NCBI GenBank assembly: GCA_910591455.2
Contig: OU342821.1
Coordinates: 10,106,280-10,170,279 of the forward strand
Reading direction: 5' to 3'
DNA from: Pholis gunnellus
Taxonomy: Eukaryota > Chordata > Actinopteri > Perciformes > Pholidae
Length of the DNA stretch: 64,000 nucleotides
The notes under the pieces were generated by a model. It had not been told where the DNA came from. It worked only from the letters and a program-made list of their open reading frames with translations, and made no database searches. Position numbers and translations under genes: made by a program. Positions 1 to 42,672 of this stretch are shown one piece after another; position 1 is the first letter of the stretch, and every line of letters starts with the position of its first letter.

Positions 1-648
1 AGGAGTGGGAGGAAGGGGTGGAGAGTGGGTTTGCTTCATTCAAACACCCCTTGTTTATCACCTCACAATGCTGCCGTAAAGAGACGAGAAATGCCGCGCG
101 GTTGGCTCGGCTGCTGGCCGTCGTTGGTCTTAACATCACACGTGTGCTGTGGAATCTGTCAAATGTCCTGCATCCTTCACACAACCAGGAGGATGCGTCT
201 TTCATGCAGTGTAAATGGTTTTTGCCTGGTGCAGGCAGCCGTCACGTACAGCGGGAAAAGGTGGGATTGAAGACACATCGGTTCTTCGGCGCGGCGACGA
301 GACCGAGCATGGGACCCTGCGAGGAGGGGAATCAAATAGCAAACTGGTTCCTCATGACTAAGTCCCAGTGGAGACTGTGGTGAGCTGAGACCATAACCTT
401 GCAGAGACAGCAGCCAGACAGCCGGAGGAATAGAGATAATTGAAATGACTGTCTGTGAAGGCTCTGACTCTTTTTTTTTTTTTCATCCCCCTAATTATTC
501 AGTGTCCTCATTTCATGAAAATGTGCGCGTGTGTGTACACATGAACAGAGAACGGCCGAGAGTCTAGGTTTTTAAAAGTGTGAATAGGTTCTATTATCTT
601 GTGCATGTGTGTGTTTGATCAAACATTGTGTGTGTGTGAGTGTGTGTT

Positions 649-662
649 GGGGGGGGGGGGGG
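649..662. repeat. G14 homopolymer
   Basis: A run of 14 G directly after a TG-rich tract. Confidence 0.95.
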
Positions 663-785
663 CGCGAGGCACGTATGTTGGTGTGTAGGTTTTAGAGTCA
701 TTATGGGAATATGTGAGTGCTTGGATCAGGTAATTGATGCTGTTGACGCTTGAAACTGGCAGACAGTCGGACTGGCCCGGTGCCA

Positions 786-881
786 GTTTAAATAGGGGGG
801 AAGGAGAGAAACGGGGAGGAGGAGAAGATTACAGAAGAAGAGATAGAGGCTGCAGAAATTCCATGGCAACCATCGGATCGG
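786..881 (+). promoter_or_regulatory. bcr: candidate alternative first exon/promoter of bcr
   Basis: A TATA-like stretch (TTTAAATAG, about 787-795) lies about 70 bases before an ATG at 863-865 with A at -5 and G at +4. Six codons (MATIGS) follow, then a G and a donor (GGTGAGAA) at 881/882. The donor leaves one base of a split codon, exactly the phase that exon 2 at 11537 accepts, so splicing would give MATIGS-DGHFTG and a short BCR lacking the exon 1 domains. This is inference: ATG-plus-donor combinations of this size also occur by chance. Confidence 0.3.
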
Positions 882-1131
882 GTGAGAAATGAATTAAAAG
901 GATTCTTAAATGACAGTTTACCCTTTGGTGGAATGCAATCTTGCATTTTTTTTCCCCCTTCTGTTCTCTATTTCGAAAAAGTGCAGTAGCTTGCCAGTTC
1001 TTCGGAGAGCTGCTTTAGGTAGATGTCAAGAAAGAAATAATAAGGCAAACAGATGTAGGTTAGATCCCTGTGTGCATAAGTGTGCTTTAGAAGTGTCCAT
1101 GAGCCAAACATCGGCCTTTCCGGGGGGGGGG

Positions 1132-1145
1132 GGGGTTCGCACAGT
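1132..1145. repeat. G14 homopolymer
   Basis: A run of 14 G in bcr intron 1. Confidence 0.95.
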
Positions 1146-3232
1146 TTCTTAATTTAAACAAAAAACAATTATTCAGAATGTAATCACTTGGGATAACTTA
1201 ATTCCTTCTGGTTTCTATTTCCTAAGTAGCATGAATAAAAGCGTCCTCTGCATCTTGACGGGTTACCTAATCACAAATGAAATGCTCTTCCTGTTGGCTG
1301 TGGTAACCAAGGCAACAGTTCCCCGGGAGATTTGCTTTGGCAAACCTTTATGGTCCGTTTAGCAAAGTCCTAACGCGTGTCCCCTGAACAGCTCCGGCAT
1401 AAAGCAGCAGTTTATTGCCCTGAGCAGCGATGATGCTGCGGCTTGTGTTTGACCAGAGATTAGGCAGATTGGGGCCTTTTGTGCTCGTTCTGCTGTGTGC
1501 TGATGATAAGCGCCACTGCAGGCCGTAATGTCTGAGCCGGGAGCCGTGGGAGAGGGAACACGGTTAAGGTAAACTGAGTGTAGCCACCCCACCCACCCCA
1601 CTAATGTCACATGCTGGTTGGACAGGAAAAACGTCAAGTACAATTTGTTCAAAATACTAGCTTGTTGTTTTTCGCTAAATAACATCCTGCTGTATCTCAA
1701 ATGAGCAAATTATCAGCAGCTTGTATCAGACCATGTATGTAGCTTCACACTGTCATGCTGATTGGATGTCATATTGAATGCCTGTCAGCCAGTTTTATGG
1801 GCGAGAAGAAGCTAACGGCAGTATATTATAGAGGCAAAAGTTCAGTTGCGTGGCAGAAAGGTTGAGCAGGAGCTCTGAGGGTTTGACTTGGTTTCTCAGA
1901 GACAATCTGAGCAGCAACGGCAGCAGGAGTGCCACATTACCTGCGTTACAGGACCCCGGGGATTGTAATGGGGATGGTGTAAGCCTCAGAGACGAAGTAA
2001 TGGCAGGAACACTCACACATTGAACGTCGACCCACTGTATGAAGTGCATAAAATGATTGGATGCGGTTTTCAAGCAGCGTAGTTGGAAGAACATTATGTG
2101 GAAGAAGCCACTCCCTCCAGCTGGCTGATGCTAGTTTGGCAACGAGTAGTCCCGTTATACAGGACTCTTGCAGCTCTGCACCACCTAAACTGAAGTGGAT
2201 AGCACACTGAGTAGTAGTTGCTTTAACAAAAATGCTATTACAGGTGTGTGTGTGTGTGGATCTGAGAACGATAAACAGAAAAGACATGTCAATAGTCATT
2301 AGACCCCCGTGGTACCTCAGTCTGTCACACGGATAACTTACCTTTATTTGTGGAATATTGTGGCCTGTCGTAGATTATTGCTCAATCATTCATCTTTGCT
2401 GTCGGCATAATGTCTCCAATCAGATTAAAATGGCGAGTTGTGGCGGTGCACTCATCACTCATCGGTGATCGCTTCAAAGTGTCAAATCCTCCAGCACATT
2501 GCAGACACTGACGTGGAACAATCACTCAGTTCGTTTGTCTCCTGTTGTCACATCATGAGTTGTTCTGTCAGACCGGATGAAATGAAACCGGAGCGATACT
2601 CGATTGTCATTCCTGTCTTCGTTCGACTACAACAAAGCCAAATGAAAGGTGGAGAACGGATGACGCTCGATGTAAGCTTCAGGGTGAGATCAATAGACGG
2701 ATGAGATTTAGTGAAATGTAGTGCGTTTTTTAATTAAAGACTACTTTTTATCAAAGGAGTAGCTGACTTTCAGTTTTGGCTTTCTGGAAGCACTTATGGA
2801 AACCAAATAATTCACAGCCTCCAGCTTCATGTCGTGTATCATAATACCTCCTCAGCAGCACGACACCCACATCGTATCGCTTTATCCGGCTTTCAGGATT
2901 TCAAGACATAACAGTATTTCTAAAGGGCGGTATGGATAAGGATCAGGGTCCATTCCCTAGCTAGTGATTGTATTGATTGAAGTAGTAATACTGTTTGTTA
3001 ATTTGATTTTCAGCTCCCCTGCTTGAGGCATAGATGAATACACAAAGACACACATAGTAACAGAGAACCCATGTGACCTTTGTCCCTCCTTCTCCAATGC
3101 GTTAACCTCTGACCTCCAACCTTTGCTCTGCTTGGGACCTTGAGTGCCTCCACCCTCCAGCAACAGACACATAACACTTAACACCTGTGATTGTGTGATC
3201 ATATTTTCTTATGCCAGATATTCATATGTTGT

Positions 3233-3515
3233 CTTTTTAGTAGCGCCGCTAGCGGCATGGCTCTGTAGGTGGCTATGTTGGTCAGTCGATCTGTCTGCCA
3301 CTATTGGTCCAGACTCAAATATCTCAACAACTACTGAATGTATTCTCATGAGATTGAGTACATATATTTATGCTCCCCAGAGGATGAATCCTGATGGCTT
3401 TGATGATCCTCTTCATTTTTCCCTCTAGTGCCACCATCAACCACAGCTGTGCTTTGTATTTAGCGCTAATTAGCAACTGTTAGCACGCTAACATGTTAAA
3501 CTAAGATGGTAAACG
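3233..3515 (+). repeat. degenerate interspersed repeat (teleost type), copy 1
   Basis: The stretch with TTGGTCCAGACTCAAATATC, CCCCAGAGGATGAATCCTGA and GCTAATTAGCAACTGTTAGC resembles a very abundant repeat of percomorph fish. Its 3' part is shared with the copy at 28.2 kb. Confidence 0.6.
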
Positions 3516-4550
3516 ACTGCTTTCTGGTCGGTTTCCGTCACCATGTGAATTGTTTAGTCACACATTTTTAGCTTCTACTAGAAATTTGATCCAGAATTGA
3601 CCAGATGTGAAAGGAGTTGTCAATGTGATCTTTTTTTTGTGGTTTACACAACAGGATCTTCATTCTCCAAACTCAATCTTGAAGATATTAAATTCAGACA
3701 TGATAAACCATTTCACTCACACTTTAGCCTTATGGGGTATGATTTAGCATCTTTTAACCAACTTAAATGTTGCACAGATAAAGAAACAGCCTTCCTATCA
3801 GTCCCATTTATTCTTTTTTTAGCCAGCACATTACAGCATTGATAACCGCCACATTATTTATGATGGGCCCGGCAGAGTGTTTTGCAGATAGCCATGTAGG
3901 TTTAAGTGTAAATAAATGAATGAGGCCGCTCTCCGCCCACACTGAAACATACGCAATGGCTGCGGCGCTCATGATGCATTAAACAGAGTGTCAGAGGGCT
4001 GAGGTCTGCCCTCAAGATTTACCGCCGTGGTGAGATGGCAGAGCGCCTCCTGCAAAGGCCAACGTGGAAGGGAAAGCAGAGAGACGCAACAAAGGGCGAG
4101 ACATACTGATGAAAGATAGTATTTAAGAAGAAGTTTAGAGAAAGAAAGATGTAAATGGGAAGGAAAGAGCAGATAGGAATGTGTTATTATTGTTTTTACC
4201 TTCAAGACACATGTGCATACCGTAAATACCACTAAAGACCACTAAAGACCCTCCATTTGCTGAGTTAACAACCTAAAAGCCAAGCGTCTTCCACTTTTCG
4301 TCACACATTACCATCTTTGCCTGTAGAAACCGCAGTCTAATGAGCGCTGTCCACGTTTCAGAGCGGAGCCGCTAATTCAGCATGCTGTATTATTAATCAC
4401 AGTCTCTACGTGATTTTGCAGCAATTTGAATGCTTATTTCCCCCATAATGCTTTGGGGGGGTCTCTTCGCTAATGAGTCTAACAGTTGACAGAGAAGACA
4501 CGACAGGCGCTTGATGAATCAAAGGTTTGTCTGGCAGGATGAGGGTATAG

Positions 4551-4592
4551 TGGTGTGTGTGTGTGTGTGTGTGTCTGTGTGTGTGTGTGTGG
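4551..4592. repeat. TG microsatellite
   Basis: About 20 GT units with one C interruption. Confidence 0.95.
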
Positions 4593-5750
4593 TTGAGCAT
4601 ATGTCCACCAAGACAGGAGAGCGCTCTCCTTGAAAGTCTTGTGTGATCAAAGGAGGCGGCGGCGGGAAGAATAGAAAAGATGTAGACAGAGACAGAGACG
4701 GGTAGAGAAGCGTACAGAGAAGTAAAACACGCAGCGCCGAGGGAAGCTGACACAACGTAAAAGATACGACATGTGGCTGCGCTTGTGTGTGATTGGTTGT
4801 GTAATTATCTTTGTGTCCGTGTCTTTAGTTCTACTGTAATTATCTTTATTTTTGGAGTTTCGGTCATTTTCTTCTGTATAAATCTGCCACCTGCTTGCCT
4901 GCCTGTCAACTTTTGTCTTCTCCTTACTGTCTCTTTTCATCCGTCTTCCTTTTCATTCATCATTCCTTTTTCTGTTCTATTGCTTGTCTCCCTGTTTGTC
5001 TACTCTCCCATACTTTATACCCGACGTATGACAGTGATGCACTATATCCCCTGGCAGCAAAACGCCTGTAAAGCTGAAGACAGAATTAGTTATTTCCTCG
5101 GTATTATGTCATTGGTTTTAGACTGTTGGTCTGATGAGACATTTCAAGATGTAATGCTTATTTTTCACAGTTGAATTACATTTTGTAGAGTGGGTAATTC
5201 ATATATTCATTTAAAGTTATTAGTCAGTTGATTAATAATCACTTTGGCACCATACATGCTTTCACTAATGATTTGCGAGAACTTGCCGATGTTCCTTTGA
5301 GGATGAATTACCGTAAAAGACTGACGATAGTGAAACATGATTGGCACTGTAGTTATGGTAACATGGTGTCCGTATTCTGCAGAACTCTAAATAGAAACTC
5401 TCAAGATTGACAGTTTAACAAAAAAGATTAAAAAAAATCAACACAGCAGAACTAGATATATCATCTTTTTTTTAATAATGTAGCTCTTCACGCCCAGATA
5501 ATTAATTCTTTTGTTTTCAAAACTTTCAGTCTCCCTCTGGAGCCACAGAGGTCTTTATCCAACTTGTTCTACATGGGCAGTACAAGGCAATGCAACATTC
5601 TTTATTTCCATGTGGCAGATATCTATGACACGGAGAACATGGTCAAACACCTGTCTCCATTTAGGCAAACGCACAATCCCACAAATATTTAAACAAAAAG
5701 CTCATAGCACAAACCGTAGCATTGTGAAGCCACACAGCACCCCTGCATAC

Positions 5751-5769
5751 ACACACACACACACACACA
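5751..5769. repeat. CA microsatellite
   Basis: About nine CA units in intron 1. Confidence 0.9.
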
Positions 5770-6712
5770 AACATTCTTATTCCTCTACTCATCTCTCTTC
5801 CTCCAGTGGTGTGATTTCAGGCCATGCCCTTTCCTTTTTCTTTCATCGCTGTTCTACCTCTCATCTCTCCGTCCTGAGACAAAGGGATGATTACATCACT
5901 GCAGGGGGCGCTGTTCGTTTTTCTTTAAAGGAGCAGCGTCTCCGACTTGGCCATCCTCCCAGCTTTCAAAGTGAAACCTTGTGCTGCTGGGTCGTTTCCG
6001 CAGAGATTATCAACGCTGAGGCAAGAGAGATTACCCCCAGGAAACAAATTGGTTTATTACGATTTCTTAACTCGAGTGATGTTGATAACGCCAGGAAGCG
6101 GGAACAAGGAATTCACCAGCAGATAGACGTGATGCGGCCGTGATTGCTGGTTGAAATAGCATTCATGATAAATTGACTACAATTGGGGAAAAAAACGAGA
6201 TGAGGAAAGTTGGAATGTGCAGTCTTGGTCCACTCAAAGGAGCGATAGAAATACCAAAACAAATTCATGAATTAAAACAGCATCCAGGGACACATCGCCT
6301 CTGCATGGATGGTGATTTGTGTAGCCAAACACACACTTTGCTTATTACATGTCTTCCAAGGCAAGTCGTATCTTTCACAGCAATTCTGTGACGAACGCCT
6401 CGAGGATTCATCGTTATCTCGTGAGAGTCCCAATCTAGTTGCACTGAGAGGTGTCCATGAGGGATGCAAAGTACCCTCCCCGGAGTCGCATCTTCTGAGT
6501 GGGTGAAAGGAGCCACGCCTCCAGATTTTCATACCTAAAGTGCAGATATTGAGGACGTCAAAAATAGCGTCACCCGTTCAGACACTCTGCGTCTGCCCTC
6601 TAATGACGAGATAGTGACATTTACCAAATTAACTTCTGTCAAGTGCCCGTGCGGTCGCAGGAGGATTGTGAGCGAAGCGCCTGTGTTCGAGTTCATTTGA
6701 CGGCATGGCTGT

Positions 6713-6725
6713 CCCCCCCCCCCCC
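6713..6725. repeat. C13 homopolymer
   Basis: A run of 13 C in intron 1. Confidence 0.95.
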
Positions 6726-8644
6726 AGCGACGCTGTAGCTGAGCCTTCACTTTAATTTCCACAGCTTTCCTCTTCCACTCGTGCACCAGCCCCCTCTCTT
6801 CGGTGTTCAATTGTCTCTAAATTGGATATTTAAGGGGATGTAGGAACTCAGGGGAAGGGATGCTCTCTCTTTCTTTTAACTCTCCTCGCAGCAACGCTCA
6901 CCCTGTTTCCCTCCCCATCTCAGTCTACACTACTGCATATGTATTTTTACATTCAGAGGGGTAGTAATGAAAAGCAGCAGCGTTGTTTGGGAGACAGGCG
7001 TGCATCTTATTTATCTCCAGTATCCAGACTTGGCCTCTTCAATAAGCTTAGCCTTCCCAAATCCAGCACACTCTATATGAATCAGATTTCGGCTGGAGGA
7101 AGCCATTAAAACACACCATTCCATCTCTGATTACATTCGCCTCTCTCATTGAATGCCAGGAATAAGAGAGAGAGTGTTGTAGCGTAACATTAGGATCCTA
7201 TGGGGCTGGGTGGGGCTTTAAGGTGAGGGTGTGAATGTATCTGTAACTGTGTGTGTGTATGTGTGTGTGTGAGAGAAAGAGCCAGAGGTGGGGTTATATC
7301 AGCAGTGTTGGGATGACAGGCCTCCTCCTATAAAGGCGTCAGCAGCCGGGGCAGATTTACGACGGCCGTGCTGAGGGGAAGGCGTGATGGGGGATGGAGC
7401 GGCAGCGCTCACTATCGAGGATATCTTATGCCTCCTTTGAGAGTCTCTCCCTCTCTCTCTCTCGCTCCAATTTCATGGCTCTCAGTCTGTCGCATTGTCT
7501 TTGTCTTCTTTCTCTTCGTTGCTATTTATCATCTTATTATTGTAGTTTTTTTAATAATAATTTCTGTCTTCACAGTATATCATTTCTTCCATTTTTTATT
7601 TCCTTTCTTTCCTGCAGAACCGTACGGAGCATTGCAGGGTTTTAGGCAATAATTGTTTCCTTTGTCTGTTGGCTCTCTTTATCGCAACTCGACTCAAGAC
7701 GAGCCTTTTATTTCCTTGTGCGTGTGGGAATGAGTGAGGGTCAGCTCGTTTCGTCTGTTTTTTTAAGCTATTGCGCTTTAGCACAGTTACAGTATGAATA
7801 GATGTTGTATCCGTTATGGCTGAGAGCAAAACTGAGACACAGTCAAAGGAAAGGGCAGAGAGAAGAGGTAGCGTGAAGCAAAGAATGAATAGTGACAGAG
7901 AGCCGAGTGGCCTTTAGAAATGCTCAAAATGATGTCTCATTACAATAAGACAGGTAGTGCTAAAGAAATATTTATTATTCACGTTATTATTTTTTATAAC
8001 AGCTAATGAGACTTGGTTGGGATTCATTTCAAATGTTTTAAAACGTTTCCCCCCGGGTCCTGCTCCGTATACATGATAGACGTGAAAGTGGCGTCGATCA
8101 TCTCAAGAAAGCAAATATACAAACTTCCCAAAATGTTGAGCCATTCCTTTCACAAAACAGGATTATTAATCTAATCAGATATTCAGTCAGGTTTTGATAT
8201 TATGTCTGTACCAAAAAACGTATTGCGGTTCGATACCAAGCACTAGTCTTCTCAGTCTACCTTGAGAGTTGCACACAAAACACACAACCAGATGCACGAT
8301 CCATTACATTCAAAGTGTATCAAGCTTCCAAAAAATCCCTTGATGTTGTGTGTCGCACACAGAAGTTGAAACGGTTTAACAGTTGAAAGCAGCTCCCATG
8401 TACAATAGTTGAAGACAAGTCTTCTATTCTATAGGAGGCCCAGTCAACAGATCAGTGTCACATGACACCCTGATACCCTGATACCCTGATACCTGTCCTG
8501 CCCGTGATATTGTTTTGGAAAGACCCATGTGTTGCCATGGCACCGGAGCACCAGCTGTTCCCAGTTTGATTGTAGTTTTCCACCTGCAGCAGGACAAAAG
8601 ACCTGTTCCCCCTCCCACTGTTTCCATGTAAACATTTTACAGGA

Positions 8645-8764
<120 letters not shown>

Positions 8765-9440
8765 GCTTTTTGCAGTTTATTTTTTTCCTGATAAAGAATC
8801 GTTTGGGGGGGAACAAGAGAGGAGGGGAAAGTGAGGCAGCTCAGAGCAGGAAGAGGAATACGCAGACCTGTGAGCAGCATGAGGACGAAGAGGCCAGCTG
8901 TGGAGGCTCCAAATCAGCGGAGACACAAGCGACCTGTTCGCAAGAAGGACAGAGAGAAGAGACGGAGAAAGATATAGAGAAAGAAGCAGCTCGACATATG
9001 CCGCGATGCAGGGGCATTCAAACAAAGAGCGTGAGAGTCAGAGGGAGAGAAACTGACTGTGGGCTGCGTTGGAAGCAGCGTCTGGGCCGAGATGAGGTCA
9101 CACGTGGTCAGACTGAAGCCTAGTGTTTGAAGACCACCGGCTATAGTGACCCATTAACAGACTTGTAAAGCTCAGCCCCTCCCCCACTGGAAACTGCTGG
9201 TTTGAAGATATACATACCAGGCAAGCAGACGAGTAAGGGTCTGAACCGTTTTAATGTAGTGGTAATTCCTTTATGAATCGTTAATTAGTTTATAGGTTAA
9301 AAACAACAACTCTGGATTGTCTGGATTTCCCAGAAAACACAGTTTAGTTAGATTCAGGGCTGCTGTGATTCATTTGGCATTTTGTAGATTTTATCTACAG
9401 TTTATCATTATTATTCATGACTGTGGTTTTGGTTCTGTGA

Positions 9441-9463
9441 CCCCCCCCCCCCCCCCCCCCCCC
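9441..9463. repeat. C23 homopolymer
   Basis: A run of 23 C in intron 1. Confidence 0.95.
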
Positions 9464-9540
9464 AGTAACCAAGAGGTGGTTACAGTCTAAAAAATGTTGT
9501 TTGGGTGCTCAATATTTCTGGCCTCAGGGTTGTGTGGGCA

Positions 9541-9589
9541 CCACACACACACACACACATGCGCACATATGCACACACACACACACACA
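9541..9589. repeat. CA microsatellite, interrupted
   Basis: Two CA blocks separated by ATGCGCACATATG. Confidence 0.9.
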
Positions 9590-10137
9590 ACCTCAGTGTG
9601 TTTCTAGTGACAGTATTTTTCCAAAACAAGGCGGTAGGAAGATTAAAATAAGTCAGCTGGAGATGTTATGCTGCCAACATGAATACACAGAGGTGGGGTT
9701 GGCAAACAAGGAAAAGAAAAACATGCCGGGATGCTACTCACTCATTTCCCACTTGGTGTTTTCCACATCTGTATTTTAAGTCGAGCAGTGAATCAGACCT
9801 AAACATGTGCGTCGTCTTTTTGTTTGCATGCTGTCTTCTGAATGTTTGTTGTTTCCTCAATGTTAGATCTGGTAACTCAGTGATCCTTACTGGCCTCCTA
9901 CAGGCTGAATGTTTATGCATGTGCTTAGTGAATACATCAAATCTAACCCAAAATCATACCGCAGCGCAGTTTAGTCATCACACAAGTTAAAAAAAAAAAA
10001 AGGGTACAGCAGAGAAAAGACTGAAGGAGAAGATGAATGTTTAGGAACACAACAATATGATAATTAAATTCATAAGTAACAGCATATGTGCATGGGGTTG
10101 CAAAATAACAGCTACATTTTAAGACGAAGAAGAATGT

Positions 10138-10140
<3 letters not shown>

Positions 10141-10174
<34 letters not shown>
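10141..10174. repeat. CA microsatellite
   Basis: 17 AC units. Confidence 0.95.
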
Positions 10175-10178
<4 letters not shown>

Positions 10179-11152
10179 CCTCTATGTTGGTCTTTGCCGG
10201 GCAGGATGCCGCTGGTCGAAGCAGGCGCAGTGGGCAGCACCCGCCCACAGGCAGTAGCGAGTACACAGAGCGAGCGGTGGGTGGGCTGAAGGTCAGACGG
10301 GCCCTGAACACACCATCATTGTTCTTTCTATCTCTTTCCCTCGTTTTTTTTCTTCTCCACGCTATGACCTGTGACTTTTAAGAGCGTATGTCTTTGTATG
10401 TGCTGGTGTCAGACAAAAAAAAAGCATCAGTGACTAACAAGATGTTAGCTGAATGTGTTCTACAGCGAGGGAATACTTACAAATGATTTGAACTGGTGTG
10501 TATTCTGCATGTTTGATTGTTTGCCTGCGAGTCTAGAAAGTGCTGTTGCGGGTTATTAGTCTGAGTCAGCGCAGAGGAGACCTGGCCAGCTCTCTGAGAA
10601 GTTCAGCTCTGTTGAATGTAGGAGTGGGAGGAGATGAGCAAAAGGTCTTCTGTGACATCCAGAGGTGCTTGATGTCTTCCCCTCAGCTGTTACACACCAG
10701 ATTCCCCGAACCACTGACTGTACTCTCTCTCCTCCCGGAAGCCGAACCATTTGAAATTACAAAAACGTGTCTAGTGGAAGCCACAGCTTGAATGCATCGC
10801 CTCACTGAGTGTGATGTTGTCAAACAAGGTATTCGCAGTCAAATTGTAGAATGCGTCCAGCTCGCTGACATTTTGTTTCGAGCTCTTCCTCTCCCACCTC
10901 TCCTCGTAAAGGGCAGCGCGGGTAATTATACGCGAAGCCACTTTGTGCCGGCTGAGCTGTTGTTCTTATACAGAGAAAGTGATCGCGGCCACCGCAGAAG
11001 CGGGTCGGAAGGGAGGCGGCTGAAAATTTCCCCAGAGATGCTGCACTATCGGTGTTGAAATGATTTGAACCTTGACCCAGTTTGTAGTCGGCCTCTTCAA
11101 GTGCTTTCTCTCCGAGCTTTATGTTTTTATATGAGTGCATGAACAAAGATGC

Positions 11153-11172
11153 GGGGGGGGGGGGGGGGGGGG
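11153..11172. repeat. G20 homopolymer
   Basis: A run of 20 G about 360 bases before exon 2 of bcr. Confidence 0.95.
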
Positions 11173-11536
11173 ACTCATTTTGTGTGCCCCAGTTTCTAGA
11201 ATCGCATTAATTCGTGTTGGAAAATTAACTCCTAACCTTCTGTGTGCATGAGGCCAACGTGAATCTACCCAGTGTGCTTTGTAAAGGCACCTTTAATGGA
11301 TCTTTGGTTAGATTGAGGCTTTCTAAAGTTGTGTATCTTCAAAGAAATGATGGTGTTTGCATCTCCAAATGTCAGTTTTTTTAGCTCCCTACCTTTGCCC
11401 CTTTCAAGACTGACTGCAGACAGCTTGAATTGCATTAATTTGGTGATTTGCAAAAGATGTTTAAATGTCTAAAAGTGGTTGAAAGAATGTTCAAGGTGCC
11501 AACTTCAGGTTTTGTTTTTTTTCTCCCTCGTCACAG

Positions 11537-40191
<28,655 letters not shown>

Positions 40192-42648
40192 AGCTAACAT
40201 TGACTCTGCCGAACCTGAGACTTTGACAATGAAGGAGTGGAATTGAGAAGGACCGTGGCTCAAAGTGAGCCTGTAGTAGTATGCTTTTGAATGGACTGAT
40301 CAGATTGCATTAGGCTCTCGCAGCTGGAAAGGATTGTCTCTGACGTTGCCTGCCTCCCTCAAACACAGGAGGGCGCCACTGGTCTTCGAAGCTCAGAGGA
40401 TGCGAGTGTCCATGCGGTTCATATCTCCCGTTACCTGATATTTAGTATGATTCCCTCTACCTTCAGTGATGATGTGGAAGCGTCTGCCCTCTACAGTTCT
40501 CCACCGTGCTCTTTGCTGGTCTTAACATTGAACCTTTACAGCTTGTTGATGGTTGTGGTTCGTACAGCAAGAGGTTGTCAACATCAGTCCATAATAGAAC
40601 GGAATACGTCTTTCTTGATTCTTAATTTAGTTTGCTCAACAGATCAGAAATTCCATGTACCTTTTTGTTTGGGCATTATCCTCTATCTGTGTTTATTTTG
40701 GACAATCATCAGCTCTCAAGACAACATATGTCGATCCATCTCAAACGTTGCATCATGCCCTGCTGGGGAAAAACGTACATAACCTCAGCACATTGTTACA
40801 GAGAAGACAAGAGGAAACATTTGTGCTGTTTTGTAGGAGTTTAAAAATGAAGATCCAGAGCTGCCACAGTACTGGCTTTTTCTTCTTCGCGTACGGAAGC
40901 CAACACCTGTGTGCTGAAGTGTTTACAACGTAAACAAACCCTAACGCTGCAGCTTAAAAAAGGGGACTGTAAGACATTTTAAACATTAGTAATACACTGC
41001 AATCTGACTGCCTGCGTTTTTTTAAGACCATAAAAGCAAATTTCCTGTTATTGTGTTGTTTGTGTCTCAAGGTAGTCTTCAGCTTGAATATCGAGGAAGC
41101 AATATATTTTCTAACATAGGATGTCTGGGTTCGTACCTTTGCGGACGAAATGTCCTTGTTATTGTAACATAGAACATCTTGCCAAATTAATATGTTGTTC
41201 GTTTGTTTCTAGGAGAAAAGGAAGCAGTTGTATTTACAGATACAGTATGTACATAATCTTAAAGTTGTATTTTTTTTTCTTTCTTTTTGTCATACAGTAT
41301 AATCATTATTGCTATTATTGTAATTTATTTTGGGGGGGATGGCCTGGGGGGAGAAATTGATTCGTTTTTTTTATCTATGTGAATGTTTTTTTTTCTGTTT
41401 GATTAAGAAAGTGGTAGGTCTTAGCCTTGACTTCAAGTCCTGCAGTAAATAAGCAGGATTTAGCCTTGTTCTTATAGAATTTACTCAGCTGTTCTGTCCA
41501 GCCTATCGATTATTCATTTGAGATATTATTATAAAGGTAACACACACATTGTAGTTACACTACTGTATGCTGCTGTGGAAAAGGCACAAGCTCTTTAACT
41601 GCTGGGTGTTCCTCAGCAGAGCGTCTCACATCCAGAGACCGTCGCCTGTCTAGTGTAGACATTATGCAATGTCATAATAGAGCGCACACACTCACACGCA
41701 TATGACATTGTCTCTTTTTTTTGTACCATTTAATCTGTGGCTGCAGAAGTGCACTGTTAGAACTACTGTATTACAATTCAAGTAACCTGAGAGCACTCTG
41801 CATTTATGCCCATTGAAGAGCATATCTGTTCGGTTATAATGAAGGAATATTATTTTGTTTCGTCTTCTCCTGACATCTTTTTTTATTTATCTCATGCATA
41901 TGTTCTTTACCTGTTCTTCGTCCCGTTAAGCCGGAAGGTGTCCAAGTCAATGGCCAATTTAAAGCAAAGCTATTAAGACATTTTGTTGATTCTAAAATGA
42001 TTCATTTCTCATTTTAATTTCTGTGTCCTTGATTTAACATGCAGGCATGTTTTATTGTTGTTGTTTTTTTTTCCACTTTGGTCTCGTTATTGCTGTCTTG
42101 TTCACAAATGTGTCATCATAGACTTTGGGATTTTGGTAACCCGTGAGTATCTTGGTTTACATTATTACAGCATGTCCTGTTCTGGCCAATTTAATGAACA
42201 CGTTCACAAAAAAAATTTGAAACTATCCGTTAAGAGTAAACATCACTGTTGGTTTTCCACATATATATTAGGCATAAAACTATAACCAATTGACCAGTTT
42301 AATGGATCTGATAAGGGCTCGTGTGTGGTTGTGTCCATGTTTAAGATAACGCAGGGAGGGGCGTATATGAGAAAACGTTACTCATAACACATTTAAAGTT
42401 TACTTTAAGGAGTCTTTCCTTTTGGATCCATAGCAGCTCTCTTGATGTTAAGTCATTTACACTCAAACGCACATAATACTATAGACTAAAACATCATTAT
42501 TGTATCAACCCCAGAAATATCAGTCGAGATTTTATTCTTCATGCCTTTTTATGTGCTATCACTAATTTTGGCCTATTGTAGCATGCAAACAATGTTTCAT
42601 CATCTAATATGTTATGATGTGAGACAGAGAATGAATCCACCATACATA

Positions 42649-42672
42649 CATTCATTCATTCATTCATTCATT
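42649..42672. repeat. CATT tetranucleotide repeat
   Basis: Six CATT units within the bcr 3' UTR. Confidence 0.85.

Noticed and set aside
5511..6143. 210-codon open frame in bcr intron 1
   Set aside because: It reads through a CA repeat as Thr-His, has no recognisable domain, no sign of a promoter or splice partner, and its composition matches the surrounding intron.
8222..8245. GCGGTTCGATACC, resembling a tRNA B box
   Set aside because: No A box or cloverleaf can be drawn at the right distance; more likely part of an old repeat.
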